A DNA stretch of 64,000 nucleotides, taken from the NCBI RefSeq assembly GCF_017302985.1, contig NZ_JAFIMU010000007.1, forward strand, positions 3,363,001-3,427,000, given 5' to 3'. The notes under the pieces were generated by a model, which made no database searches, was not told the DNA's origin, and saw only the letters and a list, made by a program, of their open reading frames with translations. Position numbers and translations under genes: made by a program. The DNA is from Corallococcus macrosporus. GTDB taxonomy: Bacteria > Myxococcota > Myxococcia > Myxococcales > Myxococcaceae. Positions 32,293 to 41,472 of this stretch are shown here, in pieces (position 1 is the first letter of the stretch; each line of letters starts with the position of its first letter).

Positions 32293-34101
32293 GTGAGCAG
32301 CCAGGCCACCCCCACACTCAGGTTGACGGGCATCGGCGCCTCCCCGGGCGTGGCGGTGGGCCATGCCTTCATCCTGGACCGGAAGCGCATCCGCACCCCC
32401 AAGCTGCGCCTGGCGGACGCGGAGGTGGAACCCGAGCGGATGCGGATGAAGACGGCCATCGACCTGTCCGACCGCCAGCTCGCGGAGCTGAAGGACCAGA
32501 TTACGCGCACGGAGGGCAGCGACCACGCCCTCATCCTGGAGGCGCACCGGCTGATGCTCCACGACCCCATGCTCGTGGACGAGGTGAACCGCCTCATCGT
32601 GGAGGACCGCATCAACGCGGAGTGGGCCGTCCGCCGCACGGCCCGCAAAATCAAACACCTCTTCGACAACATCCCGGACGAGTACTTCCGCGAGCGCCGC
32701 TCGGACGTGGACTACGTGGCGGACCGCATCATCCGCAACCTCATGGGCCAGGTGGTGGACGAGGAGGTGGAGGTGCCGGCGGAGGCCATTGTCGTCGCGC
32801 ATGACCTGCCGCCCGCGGACGCCGCGATGATGGCTCGCAGCGGACGCGTGGCGGGCTTCGTCACGGATTTGGGCGGACAAACGAGCCACACCGCCATCGT
32901 CGCCCGCGCGCGGGAGACGCCCGCGGTGGTGGGCGCGGGGCGCGCGAGCGAGCAGATCTCCCCGGGCGACCTCGTGGCCATGGACGGCACGCGCGGCGTG
33001 GTGCTGGTGAACCCCACCGAGGACCAGCTGGCGCTGTTCCGCGAGGAGCAGCGCCGCTACCTGGAGAGCGAGCAGCTGGCGCTGGCCACGAAGGACCAGC
33101 CCGCGGTGAGCACGGACGGCTTCCGCATCCGGCTCAACGGCAACATGGAGTTCCTGGAGGAGATCCCCTCGCTCTTGGCGCACGGCGCGGAGGGCATCGG
33201 CCTGTACCGCACGGAGTTCATGTTCCTGGACCGCAAGACGGCGCCCACGGAAGAAGAGCACTACCGCGCCTACAAGCAGGTGCTGGAGGCCATGGGCGGC
33301 CGGCCCGTCACCATCCGCACGCTGGACCTGGGCGGCGACAAGGTGCCGGGCAAGACGAAGCACGAGAAGGAACCCAACCCGGCCATGGGCCTCAGGGCCA
33401 TCCGCTACTGCCTGTCCAACCGGGAGCTGTTCCGCGTCCAGCTGCGCGCGCTCTTGCGCGCGAGCGTGCACGGCAACCTGCGCCTCATGTTCCCGCTCAT
33501 CTGCGGCGTCAGCGAACTGCGCGAGGCGCGCAGCGAGCTGGAGGCGTGCCGCACGGCGCTGGGGCGCGCGGGAGTGCCGGTGGGCAAGCGCTTCCCGGTG
33601 GGCATCATGGTGGAGACGCCCAGCGCGGCGACCATCGCGGACCGGCTGGCGCAGGAGGCGGACTTCTTCTCCATCGGGACGAACGACCTCATCCAGTACT
33701 CGCTCGCCATCGACCGCCAGAACCGCGAGGTCGCGTACCTCTACCGGCCGCTGCACCTGTCGGTGCTGCGCATGCTCCAGGGCATCGTGGACGCGGCGAA
33801 GAGCGCCAACATCCCCGTCTCCATGTGCGGTGAGATGGCCGGTGACCCGCTCTTCACCCTGGTGCTCCTGGCGCTGGGCTTCGACGAGCTGTCCATGACG
33901 TCCGGGCAGATTCCGGTGGTGAAGCGGCTGATGCGCCGGGTGAGCCGGAGCGAGGCGGTGGAGATGCTCCAGGGGGCGATGGAGCTCACCACGGCGGAGG
34001 AGATCGAGCGCTTCGTGCGCACGGAGATGGACCGGCGCTTCAGCGGCCAGGAGGGCTCGCTGCTGTCGCCCGTGCGGGACCCCGAGCCGGAGCCCGTGTA
34101 G
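32293..34101 (+). CDS. ptsI: PTS enzyme I (PEP-protein phosphotransferase)
   Basis: A 602-residue EI starting at GTG 32293. The N-terminal HPr-binding and phosphohistidine domain has GGQTSHTAIVAR with His199 as the phosphorylated residue. The C-terminal PEP-binding TIM barrel shows EGIGLYRTEFMFLDR, GGDKVPGK, NPAMGLRAIRYC, MFPLICGVSELREAR, GIMVETPSAATIADRLA, FFSIGTNDLIQYSLAIDR and SMCGEMAGDP with catalytic Cys512. The length and all motifs are standard. It starts the phosphate relay EI to HPr to EIIA/B and is last in the operon. Confidence 0.97.
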   Translation: MSSQATPTLRLTGIGASPGVAVGHAFILDRKRIRTPKLRLADAEVEPERMRMKTAIDLSDRQLAELKDQITRTEGSDHALILEAHRLMLHDPMLVDEVNRLIVEDRINAEWAVRRTARKIKHLFDNIPDEYFRERRSDVDYVADRIIRNLMGQVVDEEVEVPAEAIVVAHDLPPADAAMMARSGRVAGFVTDLGGQTSHTAIVARARETPAVVGAGRASEQISPGDLVAMDGTRGVVLVNPTEDQLALFREEQRRYLESEQLALATKDQPAVSTDGFRIRLNGNMEFLEEIPSLLAHGAEGIGLYRTEFMFLDRKTAPTEEEHYRAYKQVLEAMGGRPVTIRTLDLGGDKVPGKTKHEKEPNPAMGLRAIRYCLSNRELFRVQLRALLRASVHGNLRLMFPLICGVSELREARSELEACRTALGRAGVPVGKRFPVGIMVETPSAATIADRLAQEADFFSIGTNDLIQYSLAIDRQNREVAYLYRPLHLSVLRMLQGIVDAAKSANIPVSMCGEMAGDPLFTLVLLALGFDELSMTSGQIPVVKRLMRRVSRSEAVEMLQGAMELTTAEEIERFVRTEMDRRFSGQEGSLLSPVRDPEPEPV

Positions 34102-34107
34102 GCCCTG

Positions 34108-34134
34108 CTCCCCCTGGCTGAATGCAGCGGGGAG
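34108..34134 (+). terminator. Hairpin after ptsI
   Basis: CTCCCC-CTG (34108-34116) pairs with CAG-C-GGGGAG (34125-34134), one bulged C, loop of 8. It lies 7 nt past the ptsI stop. Only a weak T-run follows, so this is a probable but non-canonical end of the PTS operon. Confidence 0.4.
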
Positions 34135-34196
34135 GGGGTCGCCGTTTCCAGGCAGGGTGCACACTTTGGCCGGACACGGATGCAGGAGGCAGCAGC

Positions 34197-34523
34197 GTGT
34201 TCAAGCCAACGGACATTCAGCGGGGCATGACGGTGCGGGACCGGGACGGCGAAGCGCTCGGGGGCATCGTCGCGGTGGACCCGCGCGGCTTCACCATCGG
34301 CAAGGGGCGCATCTTCGAACGGGAGTACCCCGTGCGCTTCTCCGACGTCGCGGACCTGGACGGGGATGACGTCTACCTGCGCCGGGACCTGGCCAGCCTC
34401 CCGGGCGCCATGCTGGCGGAGGGCGCGCTGGAGCTGGAGGACGGCCACTGCCACCCGGACACGCCGCACCGGCCGGTGGCCTACACGCACGACCTGACGG
34501 GCGCGCTGGTGCCCATGGAGTAG
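34197..34523 (+). CDS. Small PRC-barrel/DUF2171-like protein
   Basis: A 108-residue protein. The start GTG 34197 is 7 nt after AGGAGG. The sequence DIQRGMTVRDRDGEALGGIVAVDPRGFTIGKGRIFEREYPVRFSDVADLDGDDVYLRRD resembles the DUF2171/PRC-barrel fold: a short beta barrel with a VRDRDGE...G opening and a closing DVYLRRD. The C-terminal tail is acidic and His-rich (EDGHCHPDTPHRP). There is no signal peptide. The function is unknown; such modules often act in small-molecule or rRNA/photosynthesis-related binding. It is a single gene. Confidence 0.65.
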   Translation: MFKPTDIQRGMTVRDRDGEALGGIVAVDPRGFTIGKGRIFEREYPVRFSDVADLDGDDVYLRRDLASLPGAMLAEGALELEDGHCHPDTPHRPVAYTHDLTGALVPME

Positions 34524-34564
34524 GAGCGAATCGCAGCGGCCGCTCGCTCGGTGCGCCGCGCGCT

Positions 34565-35104
34565 TCAATCCGGACGGGACTCCTCCTCACCCAAGGGGGG
34601 CCCGTCTTCGTCGTTCTTGCCGCCGCTGGAGCGCTCCCTGGGGCGCCCGCCGTGGCGATGCTCGTCGGGCGTCAGCAGGCGGGAGACGGGGCGCAGCACC
34701 ACCAGTGACAGCAGGGCCAGGGCCACGGTGGCGCTGGCGGCCATGTAGAGGCCCAGGCCGCAGGCCAGGCCCACCGCCGCCGTCACCCAGAGGTTGGCCG
34801 CGGTGGTGAGCCCCTTCACCGCGCCCCCGTTGCGCAGGATGACGCCCGCGCCCAGGAAGCCGATGCCCACGACAATCTGGCTGGCGATGCGGCTGATGTC
34901 CGTCTGCGTGCCGCCGGGGTTGGCGCCGGAGCGCAGCAGCTCCTCCGTGTAGACGCTGGAGAGCGTGAAGCAGCACGCCCCCAGCGCCACCAGCGTGTGC
35001 GTGCGCAGCCCCGCGGCCTGGTTGCGCGCCTCGCGCTCCACGCCCAGCACGCCGCCCAGGAGCGTGGCCAGCACCAGGCGCCAGATGAGGACTTGAGGAT
35101 CCAC
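34565..35104 (-). CDS. MgtC/SapB-family membrane protein
   Basis: A 179-residue inner-membrane protein. The MgtC N-terminal domain is intact: LVLATLLGGVLGVEREARNQAAGLRTHTLVALGACCFTLSS, ISRIASQIVVGIGFLGAGVILRNGGAVKGLTTAANLWVTAAVGLACG, then two more helices. The five-helix core and GLRT/GAG motifs are typical. The C-terminal 30 residues are charged and lack the ACT-like domain of virulence MgtC. Family roles include magnesium homeostasis and acid tolerance. It is 12 bp downstream of the lipoprotein gene on the same strand. Confidence 0.92.
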   Translation of the reverse strand: MDPQVLIWRLVLATLLGGVLGVEREARNQAAGLRTHTLVALGACCFTLSSVYTEELLRSGANPGGTQTDISRIASQIVVGIGFLGAGVILRNGGAVKGLTTAANLWVTAAVGLACGLGLYMAASATVALALLSLVVLRPVSRLLTPDEHRHGGRPRERSSGGKNDEDGPPLGEEESRPD

Positions 35105-35116
35105 CGGGCCTGGACG

Positions 35117-35719
35117 CTACTCGCCCAGGTCGATCTTCTCGTCCTTGTCCGCTTCGTTCAGTTCGGGATTGGGCAGCGTGTCCAGCGTGGCCACCAGCAG
35201 CTTGTAGGACGGGACGACGTAGGGCTCCACGTCCGGGCCCAGCTCCTTCACGTACTGCTCCTTGCGCTCCACGTACTTCTTGTCCTCGGAGTCCCAGCTG
35301 CCGCCGGCCTCCGCGGCCCAGACCTCCTCGCCGTCGCGGCAGCGGATGAGCTGCGCCTTCAGCGCCACCTCCGCGCCGTCCTCCACGCGCTTCACCGTCG
35401 GGTCCAGCCAGAGCACGCCCTCGATGCCCTCCACGCACTGGTCCTTGAAGGTGGTGTCCGTGGGGCGCTCCGGCAGGGACGTGTTGGCCTTCACCAGGTA
35501 GTCCCGGTTCTGGTTCAGCCACTGCCGGGCGATGAGGCTCCACAGGTCACCGATGTACTGCTGCCCCTGGGGGAACGGCTGCGTCACCACCGCCAGCCGC
35601 TTCACCTGCTGCCGGTCCACCGTGGCGTAGTCGTCGCGCAGCCGCTGGCTCTTCACCGTGCCGCAACCCGTGAGCACCATCAGGCCCAGCACCGCGCCCA
35701 CCCGCTTGAACGTCCCCAT
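35117..35719 (-). CDS. Lipoprotein, unknown function
   Basis: A 200-residue lipoprotein starting at ATG 35719. The signal peptide MGTFKRVGAVLGLMVLTGCG has the lipobox LTGC. The mature sequence includes LRDDYATVDRQQVKRLAVVTQPFPQGQQYIGDLWSLIARQW, an ADP-ribose-like or TolB-N-like beta start (KRLAVVTQP), CVEGIEGVLWLD and RCRDGEEVWAAEAGGSW. This arrangement of strand, helix and 'W-AAEAGGSW' resembles GNA1162/LpoB-like outer-membrane lipoproteins, but the match is only suggestive. It lies downstream of the MMPL gene but is separated from it by a strong intrinsic terminator, so it probably has its own promoter. Confidence 0.7.
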   Translation of the reverse strand: MGTFKRVGAVLGLMVLTGCGTVKSQRLRDDYATVDRQQVKRLAVVTQPFPQGQQYIGDLWSLIARQWLNQNRDYLVKANTSLPERPTDTTFKDQCVEGIEGVLWLDPTVKRVEDGAEVALKAQLIRCRDGEEVWAAEAGGSWDSEDKKYVERKEQYVKELGPDVEPYVVPSYKLLVATLDTLPNPELNEADKDEKIDLGE

Positions 35720-35732
35720 GGCTTGAAGCTCC

Positions 35733-35781
35733 CGAAGAAAAGAACGGCCCCGCGCTTCCCTTTGGGGGAAGGCGGGGCCGT
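35733..35781 (-). terminator. Intrinsic terminator of the MMPL gene
   Basis: On the minus strand ACGGCCCCGC (35781-35772) pairs with GCGGGGCCGT (35753-35744), continued inward by CTTCCC/GGGAAG with one bulge, 16 pairs in all around a 5-nt loop. TTCTTTTCTTC follows. It is 40 bp after the MMPL stop. Confidence 0.85.
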
Positions 35782-35820
35782 GAGGTCCGGCGCGGGATAT
35801 TAAGCGCTTCTTTCGCGCTG

Positions 35821-38472
35821 TCAGGCGGCGCGTGTGGAGGACGTGTCGCCCCCCGTCGCGGAACCGCCCTCTGGCGAACGTCCCGCGTCCTTCTGCCGCT
35901 TGTCGTGCATCAGCTGCATCACCGCCGCCAGCACCGTGAAGGACACCAGCAGCGTGGTGATGAGGCCGATGCAGGCCACAAGGCCCATGGAGCGCAGGCC
36001 GTTGTGGCTGGCCACCAGCAGCGCCGCGAAGCCCGCCACCGCCGTCAGCGTGGAGGACGCCACCGCCGCGCCCACGCTGCGCAGCGCCACCAGCGGGGAC
36101 GTGCCCTCCAGGAAGCGGTGCAGCAGGTACAGGCCGTGGCTCACGCCGAAGCCCAGGAGGATGGGCAGGATGATGATGTTCATGAAGTTCAGGCGCAGGT
36201 CGAACAGCGCCATGAAGCCCATCATCATCGCCAGGCCCACCGTCAGCGGAATCACGGACGCCAGCGCCAGCTTCGCGTTGCGGAAGTCCGCGAAGTGCAT
36301 CACGAGAATCCACAGCGCGGTGAGGATGACCGTGAGCTTCGCGTCCTTGAGCACCATGCGCGCCAGCGACGCGTAGAGCTGCGTGGCGCCCGCGGCGCGG
36401 AACTCCTTCTCCACCGGCGCGCCCGTGGGCCCGCCTGTCGTGAACTTGCCCGGCGTCACCATTCCCTTGATGGAGGAGGTCTGGTCCGCGAACTGGAGCA
36501 TCTGCTTGCCGTCCCACAGGTCCACGCTCGGGTAGATGAACGTGAGGTAGCCGTGGTTCTCCGGGCTGGTGGTGGGCAGGTGGCGGAACTGCGACGCGTA
36601 GATTTCCGGCACGTGGTGCACGTCGAAGGGACGGGCCTCCAGCATCTTGAAGAACAGGGCCGCCTTCTCCTGCGTCTCCGGCGGCAGCGCCTTCACGTCG
36701 ATATCCTTCAGCTCCTCCTGCCACTCCTCCAGGATCTTCGTGTTCGCCTGCGCGATGCCCTCCGGCGGCACGAAGGTGAAGAGGCTCATCACCTGGGAGA
36801 TGGCGGGGCGCTTCTTCGGGTCGGTCGTCAGCTCCTTGTAGAGGGCCTCCGTCTCCGCCAGGTCCTTCGTGTAGACGGCCAGCGGGTCGCTGGCGATCTT
36901 GAAGCGCGCGTTGATTTCATCCTGCAGCACCACGGACGGCTGGTTCGCCGGCATCAGCGCGCGGGTGTTGTAGTTGAAGCGCACGCCGTAGGGCAGCCGC
37001 GCGAAGAAGCCCGCGTCCGCCGGGGGCTCGCCGCTCTTCCACGGGATGGCCGCGCCGCACACCACGGCGACAATCACGCAGCCCACCGCCAGCACCAGGC
37101 CGGGGCGCGGGATGCGCAGCTCCTTGCCGGACGCGTTGTTCGCGGGCGGCGGCTTCATGATGCCGATGAGCTTCTGGGGCAGCTCCGGGTTCTTCCGGCC
37201 GGCCAGCGCCAGCATCGCCGGGCACCAGGAGAACAGCGTGAAGCCCAGCATCAGCGTGCCCGTGCCGGCCAGGAAGCCGAACTGGGAGAAGCCTTTGAAC
37301 TCGCTCACCATCAGCACGTAGAACGAACCCGCCACCACCACCGCGGACACCAGCGCCGGACGGCCCGCGTTGATGACCGCGTCGCGGATGGCCACGTCGT
37401 AGCGCTTGCCCGCGCCCAGCTCCAGGCGCGTGCGGAAGATGAAGTGGATGCCGTAGTCGATGCCGAACCCCATCAGGATGCCGCCCAGGATGGAGGTGAT
37501 CATGTTGAGCTCACCCAGCGTCGCGTAGGTGAAGCCCAGCGTGTACAGCGTGCCCGCCACCGTGCCGCTCACCACGATGAGCGTGGGCGCCCACTTGCGG
37601 AAGAACGCGATGGTGATGGCGAAGATGGCGACCAGCGCGATGATGGTGACCGGCTGGAGCGAGTCCTCGATGGCGTACGAGTCGTCCACCGCCGTCTTGT
37701 AGGAACCCGTGAAGCCGTAGGCGACCGTCTTCTTGTCGCCCATCTTGTAGTAGTCCTCCACCAGCTGCACGCCGGCCTTGTTGCTCTTGGAGTACTGCTC
37801 CAGGTCCGCGCGCAGCTTGTCCACGTACAGCTTCGTCTGGCCAATCTGGTTGGTGTCCCACATCGGCTTGATGAGGAGCAGCAGCAGCTTGCGGTCCTGG
37901 GAGATGTAGTAGTCGTCCGCGATGCTCTTGTTGCCAACGCTGGAGTACTTGTCGACCAGGTCCTGCAGGTCCAGCTTCACCGGCTCCGTCTTCTTGATCT
38001 CGATGTAGAAGGGGTTCGCGCGGCGGATCTGATCCTTGAGGAACGCCATGATGCGGCGCTTGCCCTCGGCCAGGTCCTCCGTCTTCACGAACAGCACCAT
38101 GTTGTTCTGCACGAACTCGACGGGGATCTTGTAGGTGATGGAGCGCGCGTGCTCCTTGTCGTTGCCCACCATCACCGCCAGGTCGTCCGCCACCTTCTTG
38201 AGCGTGGCCTCGTCATCGCCGCGCAGCGCGACCATGAAGAAGCCGCTGCCGCCCACCATGTCGATGACGCGCTTGACGTCCTTCACCTCCTGCAGGTCCT
38301 GGGAGATGAGGTCCAGCTGGTTGGAGTTGATGGTCAGCTTCGACGTGCCCCACACGGCCAGGCCGAGCAGCAGCAGCAGCACGGTCATGACGGTGCCGGG
38401 GCGCCGGACCAGCATCTCTGCGTAGGCCAGGGCGAGGCGGGGCGGGGGATGGGACGAGGGATTGCCGCTCAT
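35821..38472 (-). CDS. RND/MMPL-family lipid transporter
   Basis: An 883-residue inner-membrane protein with two MMPL halves. The first helix is about residues 29-47 (VMTVLLLLLGLAVWGTS), followed by a large periplasmic domain. Helices cluster around 275-435 (TIIALVAIFAITIAFF; LGELNMITSILGGILMGFGIDYGIHFIFRTR with the conserved GIDYGIH; a second loop). The second half begins near 470 and ends with the LRLNFMNIIILPILLGFGVSHGLYLLHRF helix set near 790. The GIDYGIH Asp-Tyr is the proton-relay motif; in the second copy it is GFGVSHGLY without the Asp. This matches transporters of hopanoids or other lipids (HpnN-like). The MlaC-like gene at 40826 is on the same strand. Confidence 0.9.
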   Translation of the reverse strand: MSGNPSSHPPPRLALAYAEMLVRRPGTVMTVLLLLLGLAVWGTSKLTINSNQLDLISQDLQEVKDVKRVIDMVGGSGFFMVALRGDDEATLKKVADDLAVMVGNDKEHARSITYKIPVEFVQNNMVLFVKTEDLAEGKRRIMAFLKDQIRRANPFYIEIKKTEPVKLDLQDLVDKYSSVGNKSIADDYYISQDRKLLLLLIKPMWDTNQIGQTKLYVDKLRADLEQYSKSNKAGVQLVEDYYKMGDKKTVAYGFTGSYKTAVDDSYAIEDSLQPVTIIALVAIFAITIAFFRKWAPTLIVVSGTVAGTLYTLGFTYATLGELNMITSILGGILMGFGIDYGIHFIFRTRLELGAGKRYDVAIRDAVINAGRPALVSAVVVAGSFYVLMVSEFKGFSQFGFLAGTGTLMLGFTLFSWCPAMLALAGRKNPELPQKLIGIMKPPPANNASGKELRIPRPGLVLAVGCVIVAVVCGAAIPWKSGEPPADAGFFARLPYGVRFNYNTRALMPANQPSVVLQDEINARFKIASDPLAVYTKDLAETEALYKELTTDPKKRPAISQVMSLFTFVPPEGIAQANTKILEEWQEELKDIDVKALPPETQEKAALFFKMLEARPFDVHHVPEIYASQFRHLPTTSPENHGYLTFIYPSVDLWDGKQMLQFADQTSSIKGMVTPGKFTTGGPTGAPVEKEFRAAGATQLYASLARMVLKDAKLTVILTALWILVMHFADFRNAKLALASVIPLTVGLAMMMGFMALFDLRLNFMNIIILPILLGFGVSHGLYLLHRFLEGTSPLVALRSVGAAVASSTLTAVAGFAALLVASHNGLRSMGLVACIGLITTLLVSFTVLAAVMQLMHDKRQKDAGRSPEGGSATGGDTSSTRAA

Positions 38473-38560
38473 GGGCGCGGGACCCTATCGCTGAACGTTC
38501 CCGCCCGGAAGCAAAGCCCGGGATGCCTGTCCGCCCTACCTGCGCGCAGGACAGGGCCTC

Positions 38561-40708
38561 TCACCCGCCGGGAATAACTCCTGGCTGGACCTCCGCCCCG
38601 GCGGGGACGGGCTCGTCCCGGGGCGGGAGGAGGAAGGGACCGGGCTGGCGCAGGAAGCGCAGGGCCATGGCGCCCATGAAGCGCAGGCCCTCGCGCAGCG
38701 GCACGTCGCGGGCGCGCAGGGCCACGCCCAGGGCCAGCGCGAAGGACACGCCGAAGTTGACGACGCCGACGACGAGCACCCCCGCCACGGCCGCCAGGAA
38801 GTCCGGCTCCAGGACGGCGGACGGGCCCAGCGCGCAACCGGCCAGGGTCAGCGACGCGAAGGAGAACGTGACGTGCCGCACGTCCAAGGGCAGGCCGAAG
38901 AAGCCGCCCACGCCCGGCGCCACCGCCAGCAGCACGCCCAGGGTGATGCTGCCGCCCACGCCCGCCGCGTGGTGCATGAGGGCGTCCGCCACGCGCCGCG
39001 CCCCGCCCGCGCCCACGAGCGCGCGCAGCACCCGGTGGTGGGCCAGCGACTCCGGCAGGCGGCGGTAGACGACGAAGTTCTCGAACCAGCCCGCGGCCAC
39101 GCTGGACGCCCACAGCAGCACGCCGGTGAGCGCGGCGTACAGGAGCGTGGCGCTCTTCCACGGGTGCAGCGCGTCCACCACGTGGCGGGCCTGCGCCTGC
39201 TCCAGGAACGGGTGGCCCGTGAACGCCTGGAGGCCCAGCGCCAGCGCCACCGCGACGGGCAGCACGCAGCCCAGGTTGCCCAGGATGGCCGCCAGTTGTG
39301 AGCGGGTGACGCGCGGCACCAGGGCAATCAGCCGCTCCATGCGCCCGGAGCCCGAGTCCTCGCCCACCGCGGCCGCCAGCGTGGAGGCCGTCATGGACGG
39401 CTGCTTGGTGGCCAGGGTGAGCCCCAGCAGCTGCATCAGCACGAAGCCGCCGGCGTAGTTGAGCGCGACGAAGAGGCCCGCGAAGAAGGGGGCCAGCGGC
39501 AGGCCCACCAGGACGAACTTCAGCGCGGCGGCGAGCGTCGCCACCAGCCCGCCGCCCGCCGCCGAGTGCACCATGTGGTGGTACTCGGCGGGCGTGGAGG
39601 TGATGTAGTGCTCGCCGCTGGTGCCGGTGCGCTCGATGATCTTCCGCGCCATCAGCCGCGTGTTGCGCCGCACCAGCGCGCGCACGGAGCGGTCCGCGTG
39701 CGCCAGCCGCAGCAGCTCCGACAGGAGCGCCAGCGCCTCGCGCCAGCGGGCCTCGCCCCGGGCCGCGCCCAGCACCCGCGCGATGGCCTCCATCCGGTCC
39801 AGGCCGCGCCGGATGCGCTCCAGCCGGTACACCAGGTCCACGCTGACGCCGGAGGACTCCAGCTGCCGCGTGACGGAGCGGGCCACGCCCCGGCAGTCAT
39901 CCACCGCGCGCGTCAGGTCCTTGAGCGCGTCCGGGGCCGCGTCGCGGGCCAGCACCACGTCGCACACCATGCGCAGCCGCAGGAACGGGGATGCGCGGAA
40001 GGACAGCTCCGGGGTGCGGTCGCGCACGTCCTCCGCCAGCCCCAGCGCCGCCACCTGCACGCCCAGCATCAGCAGCGCGTCCATCAGGTCGCCGCGCACG
40101 CGCGAGGACGGGGTGGGGTCCGGTGGCGGCGGCTCGCCCACCAGCGCCGTCAGCCGCGCCAGCAGCACCGGGGACAGCGCGCCCAGCCACGCCGCGTCCT
40201 CCGGCACCGGGAACAGGCGCAGGAGCAGCTCGGACAGCTTGCCCGGCTCCGGCGGCGTGGGCAGCACGCCGCGCACGAAGCGGTCCGTCAATTCGGAGAA
40301 GAAGCCGTTGCCCGCGCTCAGGCCCACCTGGGCGAAGAGCTTCAGCCCCCGGCTGCCCGCGCACACCCCGGACACCAGCCGCGTGACGGACGCGCGCAGG
40401 GCGGGCTCACCCTCCAGCACGCGCACCAGCAGCGCCAGCCGCGAGTTCGTGGGGGAGAGGGTGGGGTCCTCCGCGTCCGTGAGGCCCTGGGCGGGGATGC
40501 GGTCGCGCATCCAGTGGATCCACCGCGCCACCCACTCCAGGCGCGGCTCCAGGCCGTCACCCGGGACCTCCGACAACAGCCGGAGCAGGTCCCGCACCGC
40601 GGGGTGGCCCGGCGCCCGGGGCGCGTACTGCACACAGAACGCGTCCACCTCGCGCGCGGACGGCGCGCTGCGGGCCCGGAACGGCGGGGCGGGGGTGGAA
40701 ACGGTCAT
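38561..40708 (-). CDS. SpecificRecomb-family (Gcr-type) membrane protein
   Basis: A 715-residue protein of the family annotated as 'site-specific recombinase' (Gcr, PF10136). The hallmark block is RNTRLMARKIIERTGTSGEHYIT, followed by several helices (VATLAAALKFVLVGLPLAPFFAGLFVALNYAGGFVLMQLLGLTLATKQPSMTA). About eight membrane helices occupy residues 400-690. No tyrosine or serine recombinase catalytic motif is visible, so the family name may be a misnomer. The N-terminal 390 residues are soluble and helical. It is a single gene, 88 bp upstream of the MMPL gene on the same strand. Confidence 0.85.
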   Translation of the reverse strand: MTVSTPAPPFRARSAPSAREVDAFCVQYAPRAPGHPAVRDLLRLLSEVPGDGLEPRLEWVARWIHWMRDRIPAQGLTDAEDPTLSPTNSRLALLVRVLEGEPALRASVTRLVSGVCAGSRGLKLFAQVGLSAGNGFFSELTDRFVRGVLPTPPEPGKLSELLLRLFPVPEDAAWLGALSPVLLARLTALVGEPPPPDPTPSSRVRGDLMDALLMLGVQVAALGLAEDVRDRTPELSFRASPFLRLRMVCDVVLARDAAPDALKDLTRAVDDCRGVARSVTRQLESSGVSVDLVYRLERIRRGLDRMEAIARVLGAARGEARWREALALLSELLRLAHADRSVRALVRRNTRLMARKIIERTGTSGEHYITSTPAEYHHMVHSAAGGGLVATLAAALKFVLVGLPLAPFFAGLFVALNYAGGFVLMQLLGLTLATKQPSMTASTLAAAVGEDSGSGRMERLIALVPRVTRSQLAAILGNLGCVLPVAVALALGLQAFTGHPFLEQAQARHVVDALHPWKSATLLYAALTGVLLWASSVAAGWFENFVVYRRLPESLAHHRVLRALVGAGGARRVADALMHHAAGVGGSITLGVLLAVAPGVGGFFGLPLDVRHVTFSFASLTLAGCALGPSAVLEPDFLAAVAGVLVVGVVNFGVSFALALGVALRARDVPLREGLRFMGAMALRFLRQPGPFLLPPRDEPVPAGAEVQPGVIPGG

Positions 40709-40825
40709 GCTCCAGGCGCTCCGGGAACGGGGAACGCCCGAGCCTACCCGGCCCGCGCCTCCCCCGGAACCCGGAGGGAGGACGAGGGCCTGACTGATTG
40801 GCTGCTGAAGGGGGGAACGGCTGGA

Positions 40826-41422
40826 TTACTTCAGCTTCACCGCACCCAGTTCGTCGTTCTTCTTGCGCATGGCGCCGAGCAGGCCGTCCCAGCCGCCCTC
40901 CTTGAAGAGGGGGCGGACCTGATCATCGCGGATGCCGGTGAGCATGGAGTCACCCAGCACGGACACGTCCACGACCTTCCAGTTGGCGCCCACCTTCTCC
41001 ACGGCGTACTTCAGCTTCATCTCCTGCTTCTTGAGCGGGTGGTTGATGAAGATGGTGGAGCCCACGAGCGCCTTGTCGCCCGTCACCTGCGGCTCGTCGT
41101 AGGTGATGGAGTCCAGGTTCTTGAAGTTCTCGCGGACCTTGGGGAAGGCGATCTTCGCGAAGAGGCTCTGGAACAACTGGGTGAACTCCTTGCGCTGGGC
41201 GTCCGTGGCCTTGGTCCACTCGTCGCCGAGCAGGAAGAGGCCCTGCTGGTCGCTGCCCAGGTTCTCCAGGGCCTTGAGGTCCTTCTCGTAGCGCACGGAC
41301 TGCACGACGGTCTTCACCGGCTTGGTGATGGCTTCGGACGCCTTGGGCGCGGCGAGCGCGGGCACGGCGAAGGTGAGGGCAACCAGGAAGGGGAGGGTGC
41401 GGATGCGGGCGTTCAGGTTCAT
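40826..41422 (-). CDS. MlaC-like periplasmic phospholipid-binding protein
   Basis: A 198-residue exported protein. The signal peptide is MNLNARIRTLPFLVALTFAVPALAA. The mature sequence follows MlaC/Ttg2D: FTQLFQSLFAKIAFPKVRENFKNLDSITYDEP, KLKYAVEKVGANWKVVDVSVLGDSMLTGIRDDQVRPLFKEGGWDGLLGAMRKK. These are the helix that covers the lipid pocket and the strand-helix end 'WKVVDVSVLG.S...RDQ'. MlaC carries phospholipid between outer and inner membrane. The Mla transport ATPase and permease are not in the window. It is divergent from metK. Confidence 0.88.
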   Translation of the reverse strand: MNLNARIRTLPFLVALTFAVPALAAPKASEAITKPVKTVVQSVRYEKDLKALENLGSDQQGLFLLGDEWTKATDAQRKEFTQLFQSLFAKIAFPKVRENFKNLDSITYDEPQVTGDKALVGSTIFINHPLKKQEMKLKYAVEKVGANWKVVDVSVLGDSMLTGIRDDQVRPLFKEGGWDGLLGAMRKKNDELGAVKLK

Positions 41423-41472
41423 ATGGGTCGTGACCTCCAGAAGAAGGGCGCGGGTCGTGTAGCCAGGGGAAC

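Noticed and set aside
35117-36724. Long fused minus-strand protein containing the lipoprotein
   Set aside because: The upstream part is a shadow of the MMPL gene; a strong terminator and a clean signal peptide at 35719 separate the two.
38561-40708. Active site-specific recombinase
   Set aside because: The family name suggests it, but the protein is a polytopic membrane protein without a tyrosine or serine recombinase catalytic motif.
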